64,000 nucleotides of DNA from contig NZ_CP067099.1 in NCBI RefSeq assembly GCF_016618195.1, positions 3,286,001 to 3,350,000 of the forward strand. Reading direction: 5' to 3'. Position 1 is the stretch's first letter. Every line of letters starts with the position of its first letter. Under the pieces are notes generated by a model. The model ran no database searches, was not told the origin of the DNA, and worked only from the letters and a program-made list of their open reading frames with translations. Positions 17,610 to 24,694 of the stretch are shown in pieces. The stretch comes from Providencia manganoxydans. Lineage in GTDB: Bacteria; Pseudomonadota; Gammaproteobacteria; Enterobacterales; Enterobacteriaceae. The position numbers and the translations under genes are program-made.

Positions 17610-18605
17610 TCATAGTCCATATCTCAATCTCAATGACTGGGGATAAGGATGAAAATACTTTTGATTATTTAAATAATCATCAGGATATTCAGACAAATAG
17701 TGCATTATTAATGTTAAGGGTGCTAATAAAGGCTGTATTCCTTGTCGATATTCAAGAATTAACTTACTCAATGCCTGTCTTTGGTTTGATGTAAGATAGC
17801 GCTTAAAATAACCTTGGATATGCATAAGCACATTGGTGTGATTACGCCTTGTAGCTTGTTGCTTTAATAAATTCATAAACTTATTTCGGTACTCATCAAA
17901 ATAAGAGTCAATTGATTCCCATTTATTGTTACTAGCAACAAAACGACCAAGTTCACGATAAAGAGGTTGCGAATGTGCTAGTAAAAGGAGCTTATATCGA
18001 GCATGAAACTCGATTAAAGAATGCCGATTAAATGAATTTTTCTTTAGTTCATTTAGCTCATGAAGAGCAAATACCCGTATAATAAAATTTTCTCGAATAT
18101 GAGGATCACTTAACCTGCCATCTTCCTCAACAGGCAGCCAAGGCATTCTCTTTATTAATTGTTCAGTAAAAAGCCCCATTCCAGATTTTTTATTACCATT
18201 ACCGACAGGATCATATACCCGAACTCTTTCCAAGCCACAGCTAGGTGAGTTCTTACATACAATATAACCACTTAAATTTAAAATACCATTCAAGTAAGCA
18301 GTCGAAAATAGTACCATTTCGTTAGTTAAATCGCCATCGCGACCATCACTGAATTTGAGTCTAAGGTTATTTTCTTTAGATTTAACTAACCTTAATGCAG
18401 GTCTAGGTGTCGGTAAACCAATCGCCATCTCAGGGCATGCTTGTTTGTATTCGAAATAATCGGATAACTCGTCTACAGCAAAATGGAAACGTTTATGACC
18501 ACCATCAAATCTGACACTATCACCCAATAAACATGAGCTAATACCTACAGCAATTTTTTTATCTGAAGCGTTACTCATATCTTTAGATGAAAAAACATTA
18601 GCCAT
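17610..18605 (-). CDS. TudS (DUF523)-DUF1722 protein, RudS-like thiouridine desulfidase, prophage cargo
   Basis: A 331-residue two-domain protein. The N-terminal half is DUF523/TudS with its cluster cysteines in VGISSCLLGD, QACPEMAIGLPTPRPALRL and CKNSPSCGLERV. The C-terminal half (about 190-320) is DUF1722, as in YbgA. This fusion matches RudS, described as a tRNA 4-thiouridine desulfidase that carries an iron-sulfur cluster. It has its own promoter-like sequence (18718-18747) and terminator (17458-17481), so it looks like a moron. The ATG at 18605 is preferred, AGGTGG lying 5 bases upstream; ATG 18608 and GTG 18614 are alternatives. Function is inferred from family. Confidence 0.85.
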   Translation of the reverse strand: MANVFSSKDMSNASDKKIAVGISSCLLGDSVRFDGGHKRFHFAVDELSDYFEYKQACPEMAIGLPTPRPALRLVKSKENNLRLKFSDGRDGDLTNEMVLFSTAYLNGILNLSGYIVCKNSPSCGLERVRVYDPVGNGNKKSGMGLFTEQLIKRMPWLPVEEDGRLSDPHIRENFIIRVFALHELNELKKNSFNRHSLIEFHARYKLLLLAHSQPLYRELGRFVASNNKWESIDSYFDEYRNKFMNLLKQQATRRNHTNVLMHIQGYFKRYLTSNQRQALSKLILEYRQGIQPLLAPLTLIMHYLSEYPDDYLNNQKYFHPYPQSLRLRYGL

Positions 18606-18717
18606 CATTGCCACCTTTATATAAAATCACTTATACGACTAAGTTAACATATAATAATACTGAGCTCATATTAGTAACATTGAACTTTATTACTAGCCCT
18701 ATAAATCACCGCTACAC

Positions 18718-18747
18718 ATTATAATAAATTAGACAAAAAACACTCAA
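18718..18747 (-). promoter_or_regulatory. Sigma70-like promoter for the TudS-DUF1722 gene
   Basis: On the minus strand TTGAGT (18747-18742), an 18-base spacer and TATAAT (18723-18718) lie about 110 bases before the start codon. Confidence 0.6.
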
Positions 18748-18913
18748 TGGCCAGTCCTTGGAATAATTTTTGGAATACTGTGTTGTTCGAAATGGTATTG
18801 TGGAGGCATACGCTGAGAGTATATGCATTCAGGTTCTCCATGGCGTGTGTACTTCTATTCTGATAAATACAGATAACCCATGCAAGTTAGCCAATCAGCC
18901 TTGGCATTCTCCA

Positions 18914-18982
18914 CAATGAAAACCCTACTTACTCTAATGCCGCTATGTGCAAGATAGAAGCTAGCAAATAGAGTTTTCATTG
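18914..18982. repeat. 10-bp inverted repeat in the prophage late leader
   Basis: CAATGAAAAC (18914-18923) and GTTTTCATTG (18973-18982) are perfect inverted copies 49 bases apart. They lie in the 470-base gene-free stretch 18615-19082, which otherwise holds the cargo promoter and the late terminator. A further 9-bp inverted pair, ATTGTGGAG near 18796 and CTCCACAAT near 18910, is present. Function unknown. Confidence 0.45.
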
Positions 18983-18992
18983 CCTAGAAAGC

Positions 18993-19014
18993 AAAAAACC
19001 CCACCGAAGTGAGG
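18993..19014 (-). terminator. tR'-like terminator downstream of Q
   Basis: CCTCAC and GTGGGG pair around a TTCG loop (18999-19014), followed on the minus strand by TTTTTTG. Its place, about 70 bases after the Q gene end and before the late genes, fits the terminator that Q overrides in lambdoid phages. Confidence 0.75.
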
Positions 19015-19063
19015 CTCTATAAGCTGCTGACGTTGTTGTCACTCTTATCACAATATCAGCTAT

Positions 19064-19077
19064 TTTACGTACGTAAA
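19064..19077. promoter_or_regulatory. 14-bp perfect palindrome after the Q remnant
   Basis: TTTACGTACGTAAA lies 6 bases past the Q stop codon, where the late promoter and Q-utilisation site are expected. It may be an operator or part of that site; no direct evidence. Confidence 0.4.
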
Positions 19078-19082
19078 GTATT

Positions 19083-19253
19083 TCAATGGATTTTTTCTAC
19101 GTATTTATCCATCTCCAAAGTTATATCTAGCCACATCAACATTCCGTCGATTTGCCCCTCTGCTTTTTGTAGCTTTTTCCCAATATGTCCATCAGAACAT
19201 TTGTGCTTTTTAGCCAACTGAATGAATGTCATGCCAAACAGATAATAATCGAG
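19083..19253 (-). pseudogene. Antitermination protein Q, C-terminal remnant
   Basis: Reading leftward from about 19253 the frame gives [20 protein letters not shown] then [18 protein letters not shown] and [11 protein letters not shown] before a TGA at 19083. This matches the C-terminal helix-turn-helix part of lambdoid Q proteins (HYxYGxxxxxIAxKHKCS, LQxAEGxIDGCL, LEMD). Everything upstream of this domain is missing; the sequence turns into the tail of an ssb gene on the other strand. An internal ATG at 19232 could still give a 49-residue product. Confidence 0.75.
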
Positions 19254-19421
19254 TATTCGACTGAGGTCACTGTAGGCATGGATGGAATCGTGAAGTTTCT
19301 AGACAAGAAACCACAGTCAACACAACAACAAAGTGGATGGGGACAGCCGCAACAACCGCAGCAACAAGCGCCGCAGAATGAGCCACCGATGGACTTCAGT
19401 GATTCAGATATACCATTCTGA
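19254..19421 (+). pseudogene. Single-stranded DNA-binding protein, C-terminal remnant
   Basis: From about 19254 the plus strand encodes [21 protein letters not shown], a Gln/Pro-rich linker (GWGQPQQPQQQAPQ) and the acidic tip NEPPMDFSDSDIPF. This is the end of the OB domain, linker and partner-binding tail of a phage SSB. The first roughly 100 residues are absent; instead the frame runs back into antisense Q sequence. An upstream in-frame ATG at 19185 would give a chimeric 78-residue peptide of doubtful use. Confidence 0.85.
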
Positions 19422-19456
19422 CCCTTCCCTATGTTATTTAACCAAAGGATATAACC

Positions 19457-19735
19457 ATGAGTATTGACTATGTACCAAAGATAATTATCGGAACAGATAT
19501 TGATAGCGTAACAATTGATGATGATGAAATAGATGATTTGCTAGATGATGAATATACGCAGCACGGATCATATTTAAGCGGTGAATTTAGTTTTATTGGG
19601 AAGGAGCTTTTTATTCATGAGATGCTTCAACCCGACTTCCAATTAAGATTTCGCACCCTGAAAGATGAAATTTCAGAAGAGCTAGGTGTAAGCCCTGATG
19701 ATATACACATAAGAAATGGCTTATTAATTATGTAA
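19457..19735 (+). CDS. Acidic phage early protein, unknown
   Basis: A 92-residue strongly acidic protein (DIDSVTIDDDEIDDLLDDEY in the first third). AAAGGA stands 8 bases before the ATG. It is the first intact early gene to the right of the ssb remnant. No domain is recognised. Confidence 0.7.
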   Translation: MSIDYVPKIIIGTDIDSVTIDDDEIDDLLDDEYTQHGSYLSGEFSFIGKELFIHEMLQPDFQLRFRTLKDEISEELGVSPDDIHIRNGLLIM

Positions 19736-19755
19736 TTTAATTACATGGAATATTT

Positions 19756-20163
19756 GCAAGGATGCAAACAGGAGATAGATATGACTATTGAACAGTTACA
19801 AGAAGAAAACACAAAGTTAAAACAAGCCATCACTGATATATACCGCAACTGTGAAGAATGTGAATTTGATGGAAGCGGTACTTATTATGCAATAGAGCAA
19901 GACCACGTTAATGATGCGTATGAGCTAGTAAACCCAACGTAATAATTTAACTCGCAGGGATGCAATAAGGAAATAAGCATGACAGATAAAGAGTATAAAT
20001 GCCATGACTGTGGAGAGGAAACAAAAATAATAGCCGGTACATCAGCAGAGGGATATCACGGTTTCATTATTCAATGCCCTCATTGCGGTTACGAGGCGGG
20101 ATTATTCAGAACAATCAGGGATGCTGAGTTTATTATTAACAGTAATTTATCGCAGGGATGCAA
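19756..20163 (+). repeat. Three copies of a 12-base leader motif before small early genes
   Basis: GCAAGGATGCAA at 19756-19767 and GCAGGGATGCAA at 19954-19965 and 20152-20163 each lie 13 to 15 bases before the ATG of the next gene, just ahead of its ribosome binding site. The copies are spaced by exactly 198 bases. Confidence 0.75.
19781..19942 (+). CDS. Small phage early protein with coiled-coil start
   Basis: A 53-residue protein beginning MTIEQLQEENTKLKQAITDI, a leucine-heptad coiled coil, followed by a short part with CEEC. The ATG at 19781 is chosen because GGAGA precedes it; the upstream ATG at 19745 has no ribosome binding site and includes the repeated leader motif. Common in tailed phage early regions; function unknown. 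Confidence 0.65.
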   Translation: MTIEQLQEENTKLKQAITDIYRNCEECEFDGSGTYYAIEQDHVNDAYELVNPT

Positions 20164-20176
20164 TGAAGAGGAATGA
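19979..20176 (+). CDS. Small zinc-ribbon phage protein
   Basis: A 65-residue protein with CHDCGEE near the start and CPHCGYEAG in the middle, a two-knuckle CxxC zinc ribbon. This recalls Lar/RalR-type and other small phage zinc proteins, but the identity is not certain. AAGGAAA lies 6 to 12 bases before the ATG and the repeated leader motif precedes it. Confidence 0.68.
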   Translation: MTDKEYKCHDCGEETKIIAGTSAEGYHGFIIQCPHCGYEAGLFRTIRDAEFIINSNLSQGCNEEE

Positions 20177-20178
20177 AT

Positions 20179-20634
20179 ATGAAAGACAGAATCAAGTTTA
20201 ACGATGCAATGTTAGCGGCTGTCATGGATGGCAGTAAAACGCAGACGCGCAGACGAATTGAGCCACAGCCAAGGGTAACATAAGAGGAGTTACGAACTCT
20301 TGGTGCATGGCAAGAAGGCTATTCACTATCCGAGCAAGTATGTGCAGCGTGGAGGCATGGGTTTGTTGATGTTGATTGCCCGTATGGTGAGATTGGCGAC
20401 ATCATCAACGTTGCGGATAAAAACGGTAATATCAAAGGGAAAATTGAGATTACTGATGTTTGGTTGCAGCAAGTAAATGATATCAGTGAAAGCGATGCTA
20501 AAGCTGAAGGGTTCGATGGGAAGCTAAGCGCTTACTCATCTGAGTTTGCTTTGATGTGGAATGCAATATACGGAACTGATAGCTGGATTAATAACGAATG
20601 GGCGTGGGTGATTGAGTTTGTAGTTGTAAGTTAG
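20179..20634 (+). pseudogene. ASCH-domain phage protein with an internal stop
   Basis: The frame from ATG 20179 encodes MKDRIKFNDAMLAAVMDGSK with TQTRRRI, then TAA at codon 35 (20281-20283), then continues in the same frame for 116 codons (YGEIGDIINV, ITDVWLQQVNDISESDAKAEG, FALMWNAIYG, WAWVIEF). The two parts together match the phage ASCH-like family in order and length. Only a nonsense change separates them. Confidence 0.78.
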
Positions 20635-20675
20635 TAAAGTAATGCCTCATATTTTAACTTGGCATCTATTTGATT

Positions 20676-21203
20676 ATGAAAATTAAATGTAGAAAATTTT
20701 ATCGAATGTTATTCTCTTCAAGTTCAACTCATAAAGGATTAAATATTACATCGCTGTCAGATGATAAATATAGAAATAAAGATTACAACTTTCACTTTAT
20801 ATCCTCAGCGTCATTAACGCTTATATCAGTTACATTTTTCATTGGAATGCTTAGCGTAAATTTGAAATCAATTAATAACCTAGCTTTTATAGAGTTATTT
20901 TTATCGATGCTATCATTTTCGATATCTATCGTAATAAATTCATTTTCATTATTTTACTTGTACTTAGCATTAAATAGCGAGCATGATAAAACACAGTTAT
21001 TAATAGTTTTTAAATATAGATTTTTTGCAGCCATGAAATTAATTTCATTTTTATCACCAGCACTAGGGGTTCTTTTTCTGATATCTTACTTTAATGAATA
21101 TATAGCTATGGCGTCATTTTTATTACTTATTCTTCTATTGTATTGCTATGGTCGAGTAATAGATAGAGCCTCAAGAAAAGCAACTAACATTATATATAAG
21201 TAA
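20676..21203 (+). CDS. Phage-encoded membrane protein, unknown
   Basis: About 175 residues, very AT-rich, with four predicted membrane segments (roughly 48-66, 74-98, 118-138, 143-160) and a basic C-terminus. The first ATG is at 20676, but the ribosome binding site is poor and a later Met is possible. It ends directly in its own terminator (21203-21225), so it forms a separate unit within the early region. A superinfection-exclusion or other lysogen role is only a guess. Confidence 0.6.
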   Translation: MKIKCRKFYRMLFSSSSTHKGLNITSLSDDKYRNKDYNFHFISSASLTLISVTFFIGMLSVNLKSINNLAFIELFLSMLSFSISIVINSFSLFYLYLALNSEHDKTQLLIVFKYRFFAAMKLISFLSPALGVLFLISYFNEYIAMASFLLLILLLYCYGRVIDRASRKATNIIYK

Positions 21204-21225
21204 CCCTGCACTAGCAGGGTTTTTT
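21203..21225 (+). terminator. Terminator after the phage membrane protein
   Basis: ACCCTGC and GCAGGGT form a 7-bp stem around ACTA (21203-21220), followed by six T. Confidence 0.88.
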
Positions 21226-21248
21226 ATACCTAAAATTCAGGAGTAAGC

Positions 21249-21530
21249 ATGGATAAATCAAGGCAGAAATTTGAATATTGGTACTTCAATAATCATAGTC
21301 ATGAGCAGAAATACCCGCTGCACAAAGATGAAAGCGGAGGGTATTTCTATGATGGAACAAGAAAAGCATGGGTGGCATGGCAAGCATCACGCGAGAGTTT
21401 AATTAATAGTTTGGAGCCTGTTGGTTATATATCGGAAGATGGATTGAATTCATTATCAGAAAATAGCGATGCAATAACCTCTTCCAAGCAGCAATATAAT
21501 AAAGTAATTCCTCTATATAAATTAGATTAA
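21249..21530 (+). CDS. Conserved phage early protein, unknown
   Basis: A 93-residue protein with YDGTRKAWVAWQASRESL, a phrase seen often in lambdoid early-region proteins of the Ea/DUF class, and VGYISEDGLNSL...VIPLYKLD at the C-terminus. CAGGAG stands 6 bases before the ATG. Function unknown. Confidence 0.75.
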   Translation: MDKSRQKFEYWYFNNHSHEQKYPLHKDESGGYFYDGTRKAWVAWQASRESLINSLEPVGYISEDGLNSLSENSDAITSSKQQYNKVIPLYKLD

Positions 21531-21536
21531 ATAACC

Positions 21537-21713
21537 ATGCAAATAATCGGATATGTATTACTCATGCTAATACAGGGTTCTGCTGTGCCTGTTACAGAGC
21601 AAATATACACACAGCAAGAATGCGAGAGCCGTGCGTGGCAAATAATGCAGGTGCGGGATGTTGAGATAGTTTGTGGAGAGGTATTCGGTGAGAAAATTAT
21701 CAACGATGGATGA
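21537..21713 (+). CDS. Small exported-looking phage protein
   Basis: A 58-residue ORF with a hydrophobic start (MQIIGYVLLMLIQGSAVPVT) that looks like a signal or anchor, then QQECESRAWQIM and VEIVCGEVFG with two cysteines. It begins 4 bases after the previous stop and overlaps the next gene by 26 bases. Similar short proteins occur in enterobacterial phages; role unknown. Confidence 0.6.
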   Translation: MQIIGYVLLMLIQGSAVPVTEQIYTQQECESRAWQIMQVRDVEIVCGEVFGEKIINDG

Positions 21714-21870
21714 GCTAATAGAGGCTAGTTACAACGAACATTGCAGAATAATCGTTAATTACTATTTCAGCGGTAGGCATGGAAATAAGAAGAATGAGCC
21801 TAAAGTTCCTAAATATAGGAGAGATAGAGTGTTAAATAAATTGGCAAGAGTAGAAATGGGTGAGATATGA
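21688..21870 (+). CDS. Small basic phage protein
   Basis: A 60-residue Lys/Arg-rich protein (GRHGNKKNEPKVPKYRRDRV). A GTG start at 21688 is preferred, with GGAGAGG six bases upstream; ATG 21706 is an alternative. It overlaps both neighbours, and its stop shares bases with the next ATG (ATGA). No family recognised. Confidence 0.55.
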   Translation: MRKLSTMDELIEASYNEHCRIIVNYYFSGRHGNKKNEPKVPKYRRDRVLNKLARVEMGEI

Positions 21871-22031
21871 AATTTAAAGTCGGCGATAAAGTTTATATTA
21901 AACCGTGGCATATTATAGCAACCATTTATTATGTTGATGACGAAGATTCCGCTATTCCCTACTTGGTCGAGGAGGAAGACGGTCAAACATCATGGTGGCA
22001 TGAGGAAGATTTGGAGTTAATCAATGAATAA
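21867..22031 (+). CDS. Small SH3-like phage protein
   Basis: A 54-residue protein, MKFKVGDKVYIKPWH then an acidic tail (EEEDGQTSWWHEEDLELINE). The opening resembles short SH3-like barrels with a KVGDKV turn. It is chained to both neighbours by ATGA and 8-base overlaps. Function unknown. Confidence 0.6.
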   Translation: MKFKVGDKVYIKPWHIIATIYYVDDEDSAIPYLVEEEDGQTSWWHEEDLELINE

Positions 22032-22263
22032 ATACACAGTAAAGGCTGAGAATGTAAAGCCGAACGACTGCATGATTGTAGCTGGCATCAGCGTTCGAGT
22101 GCGTTATTGTTATTATCACCACAGTAGCATCGAGCATATTAAAGGAAAGATAACGTTCGACCTGCAAAGGTTTGAAGATGAACTACATCCACTATGCGAT
22201 AAAACATTCATGAGAATATCTATGGATTTAGATGAGTTAGTTGAGGTGCTGAGAGATGAATAA
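22024..22263 (+). CDS. Phage early protein, unknown
   Basis: A 79-residue protein starting MNKYTVKAENVKPNDCMIVAG with a possible beta-rich fold. It overlaps the previous gene by 8 bases and the next by 8. GGAG lies upstream. No family is recognised. Confidence 0.6.
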   Translation: MNKYTVKAENVKPNDCMIVAGISVRVRYCYYHHSSIEHIKGKITFDLQRFEDELHPLCDKTFMRISMDLDELVEVLRDE

Positions 22264-22591
22264 ATACACCGAACTATCTGACTTCGAGATTAATAAAAAA
22301 GTTGCAGAATATACACTTCCTGCTGGGGATTGGTATGTTATTAATAAAAAAACCGAAAATGCTGTTGGGTGCTTTGGAACTTGTAGGTTCGACCCGTGCA
22401 ATAAATACAATGATGCAATGCCTATCATTATAGGTTACAGAATAAGCATGTATTTTGTTAGTGATAATATCGAATGGGCTGCTCGTGATAGTAATACAGA
22501 TTATGGTGAGCTTGAATGTACTGATAAAAATTACTGTCGTGCTGCTATGATTTTATTCTTGTTAATGAAGGATGTGGAGAATAATCAATGA
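22256..22591 (+). CDS. NinX-like protein (DUF2591)
   Basis: A 111-residue protein with the DUF2591/NinX pattern: YTELSDFEINKKVAEYTLP at the start, FDPCNKYNDAMPIIIGYRIS in the middle, then WAAR and CRAAMILFLLMKD near the end. NinX genes lie in the nin region of lambdoid phages; their function is not established. It overlaps both neighbours (ATGA with the next). Confidence 0.72.
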   Translation: MNKYTELSDFEINKKVAEYTLPAGDWYVINKKTENAVGCFGTCRFDPCNKYNDAMPIIIGYRISMYFVSDNIEWAARDSNTDYGELECTDKNYCRAAMILFLLMKDVENNQ

Positions 22592-22794
22592 AACAAGTTC
22601 AAGCAATGACAACGCTAGTATTAATTGATGGTGTTACTTATCAAATAGCATTACCAAAACAATATGTTTTACTGCAAACAAAGCAAGCATTGATGATGGC
22701 TACCGAATTCGAAGGTCGATTGGTGAAATGTGACTTTGCAGATTTGCAACCAATGAAAGCCGAAGGCATGCCTTTTAATATTAATCATGGATAG
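22588..22794 (+). CDS. Small phage early protein, unknown
   Basis: A 68-residue protein beginning MKQVQAMTTLVLIDGVTYQI, with no recognised domain. It starts in an ATGA overlap with the NinX-like gene, which supports translation by coupling. Confidence 0.55.
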   Translation: MKQVQAMTTLVLIDGVTYQIALPKQYVLLQTKQALMMATEFEGRLVKCDFADLQPMKAEGMPFNINHG

Positions 22795-22804
22795 GACATG
22801 GAAA

Positions 22805-23188
22805 ATGAATGAATATAGCAAACTAAATGATTGACAGATTAATCAATTGGTGCATAACTATTACGTTTGCAATGGCGAGTTTAATCTTGAGTTCACTCGT
22901 CACTCTGTGAGATGGATAAATAATAATTACGATATTACATATAAAAGAAATGAAGCAATAACTAAAATTGATCGTGATTATTTTGAGGATAAAATAATAT
23001 TTCACATAATTAGAAAATTTAAAATTAACATTCAATGGAGAGATTCAGTAAATCTATCACCGCTAGCTATTCATGAGAAGTTAATAGCAGAAAGTGCAGA
23101 TATATCTAGAGCTGTTCTAGAGTGCTATTTAATGATTAAAGAAGAAGGTAATTTAAAATGGATATTATCGACTCAGCAAACGAACTAG
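22805..23188 (+). pseudogene. Broken paralogue of the NinX-like gene
   Basis: From ATG 22805 the frame reads MNEYSKLND, then TGA (22832-22834), then QINQLVHNYYVCNGEFNLEF and on to 23188. The start matches the NinX-like MNKYTELSDFEIN, with the stop falling at the conserved Phe position. The remaining frame is open for 118 codons and could be restarted at GTG 22850. It overlaps the next gene by 31 bases. Confidence 0.6.
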
Positions 23189-23358
23189 AGCAATTACATA
23201 TTAAAGCCGCATTATCAAATCGCAAGGTAGCAATCAAATCATATAACGGAATGTGCATCTGGTGCGAAGAAATACCAGCAGCACCAAATAGCGCATATTG
23301 CAGTAAAGATTGTGGAGATGATTATGAAAAATATAAAAGAAAGAATGGAGGTGTATAA
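23158..23358 (+). CDS. TraR/DksA-like zinc-finger phage protein
   Basis: A 66-residue protein opening MDIIDSANELEQLHIKAALS like small phage and plasmid TraR/DksA homologues, followed by a four-cysteine finger (CIWCEE ... YCSKDCGDDYEKYKR). Family members bind RNA polymerase through the secondary channel and can mimic DksA with ppGpp. The finger here is a variant (C-x2-C, C-x3-C). Its GGAGGTGTATAA end leads into xis. Confidence 0.7.
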   Translation: MDIIDSANELEQLHIKAALSNRKVAIKSYNGMCIWCEEIPAAPNSAYCSKDCGDDYEKYKRKNGGV

Positions 23359-23616
23359 ATGCAAACAGTCAGAGAATTCGCAAAAAAACACAGAAGAAGT
23401 GATGAAACAGTTAGACGATGGATAAACTCAGGGAAAATATACCCTGCACCAACATTTGACGGGTATCAATATTTAATACACCCATCCGCAGAAAAAATAA
23501 CAAACTACGAAAAGCTTACCCCAAGCATTCTATTAAATAATAACTGCAAACTGTTAAAAAGGATTGAGACAGATGGCAAGAAACAGAAGCCCCAAAAACG
23601 CACACTTACCACCTAA
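23359..23616 (+). CDS. xis: Excisionase-like DNA-binding protein
   Basis: An 85-residue protein with a winged helix start, TVREFAKKHRRSDETVRRWINSG, and KIYPAPTFDGYQYLIHPSAEKI, as in lambdoid recombination directionality factors. It bends DNA at att and favours excision. GGAGG precedes the ATG, and its end overlaps the integrase start by 44 bases, the usual xis-int layout. Confidence 0.85.
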   Translation: MQTVREFAKKHRRSDETVRRWINSGKIYPAPTFDGYQYLIHPSAEKITNYEKLTPSILLNNNCKLLKRIETDGKKQKPQKRTLTT

Positions 23617-24637
23617 TTTATATTGCCGGAAAGGTTATTATAGTTACAGGAATCCTGAAACTGGAATTGAGTACGGCATAGGCAGAAATAAAGCCGAGGC
23701 AGTTAATGAGGCTATCTCGGCTAATTATCAAATATTATCAGAAAAGATAAAGCCAAGTTTAGTAGAAAGAATGGCTGACTCTGGAGTTATGTTGTATCAG
23801 TGGATTTCAGAGTATCAAGAAATATTAAAAAATAGAGATTTGAAGCCTAAAACATATAAATCATATATAAGTAAGCTAAATTCAATAAAAGAATATATTC
23901 CGAACATAAGTATATCCCTAGTTACACCTCAATTAATATCTCAATTGATAAATGAAATATCAAAAACAGGTAAAATATCCATGGCTGCTCAAGTGCGTAC
24001 AACTTCGATTGACCTATTTAGGGAAGCGATAATAAAAGGAATTTTAAAAGATAATCCAGCGGAGCACACAAAGCCTCCAAAAGTGCAAGTATCACGCTCA
24101 AGGATGTCATTTTCTGACTATGAATCAATAAAAAAAGAAATATCTGCTTTTGGTGATTTCTATCCGCTGTTAATGGATTTGGCGCTTCTTACTGGTCAGA
24201 GAGCTGGTGATGTGTTAAAAATTAAACGAAGTGATATAAAAGATGGTAGATTGTTTATTACTCAAGAAAAAACAGGGATAAAAATAGCAATTCCTCTTAC
24301 TTTATCCATGCTAAAATTAAGAAAATCTGTCAATGATGTACTGATATCCCCAGTGCTAGACAATAAAACTGAGTATCTATTCATAAACGAAAAGAAAAAC
24401 AACCTCCCTTATATGACACTATTCAGGAGGTTTAGCTCAGCAAGGGATAATTCAGGGTTAAAATGGCCTGATAAGACCCCTCCGTCCTTTCATGAGATAA
24501 GAAGTCTGTCAGCTAGGATATACTCTGAAGAAAAAAACAGTGAGTTTGCGAAAGCGCTACTAGGGCACAAGAGCATGAAAATGACCGCTGTTTACCAAGA
24601 TGAGCGCTCAAATGACTGGAATTACATTTCGGAATAA
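23573..24637 (+). CDS. int: Lambda-type tyrosine recombinase (integrase)
   Basis: A 354-residue integrase. The N-terminal arm-binding domain (PPNLYCRKGYYSYRNPETG, GIGRNKAEAVNEA) follows phage lambda Int. The catalytic residues are visible: TGQRAGDVLKIK (Arg), HEIRSLSA (His-x-x-Arg), LLGHKSMKMTAVYQDER (His and the nucleophile Tyr). ATG 23573 is chosen over an in-frame TTG at 23564, AAGGA lying upstream. It ends 67 bases before attR with no terminator in between. It appears intact. Confidence 0.95.
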   Translation: MARNRSPKNAHLPPNLYCRKGYYSYRNPETGIEYGIGRNKAEAVNEAISANYQILSEKIKPSLVERMADSGVMLYQWISEYQEILKNRDLKPKTYKSYISKLNSIKEYIPNISISLVTPQLISQLINEISKTGKISMAAQVRTTSIDLFREAIIKGILKDNPAEHTKPPKVQVSRSRMSFSDYESIKKEISAFGDFYPLLMDLALLTGQRAGDVLKIKRSDIKDGRLFITQEKTGIKIAIPLTLSMLKLRKSVNDVLISPVLDNKTEYLFINEKKNNLPYMTLFRRFSSARDNSGLKWPDKTPPSFHEIRSLSARIYSEEKNSEFAKALLGHKSMKMTAVYQDERSNDWNYISE

Positions 24638-24639
24638 TA

Positions 24640-24669
24640 TTGAGTGATTTTGGAAAGGCTCCATATAAC
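24640..24669 (+). promoter_or_regulatory. Prophage-borne promoter candidate for modE
   Basis: TTGAGT (24640-24645), 18 bases, TATAAC (24664-24669), then AAAAGG and the modE ATG at 24695. The sequence is on the prophage side of attR. It resembles the cargo-gene promoter at 18718-18747 (TTGAGT, 18 bases, TATAAT). Confidence 0.55.
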
Positions 24670-24694
24670 AAGTTGATATTTAAAAGGTTTATTT

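Noticed and set aside
17552..17794. Plus-strand 80-codon ORF
   Set aside because: It lies mainly opposite the end of the TudS-DUF1722 gene and shows no family features.
18790..18845. tRNA-like fold in the prophage late leader
   Set aside because: Short arms TGGAG and CTCCA can pair, but there is no proper D-arm, anticodon arm or T-arm sequence.
19009..19221. Plus-strand ORF of 70 codons
   Set aside because: It is antisense to the Q remnant and its terminator, lacks a ribosome binding site and has no recognisable domain; the opposite strand explains the sequence.
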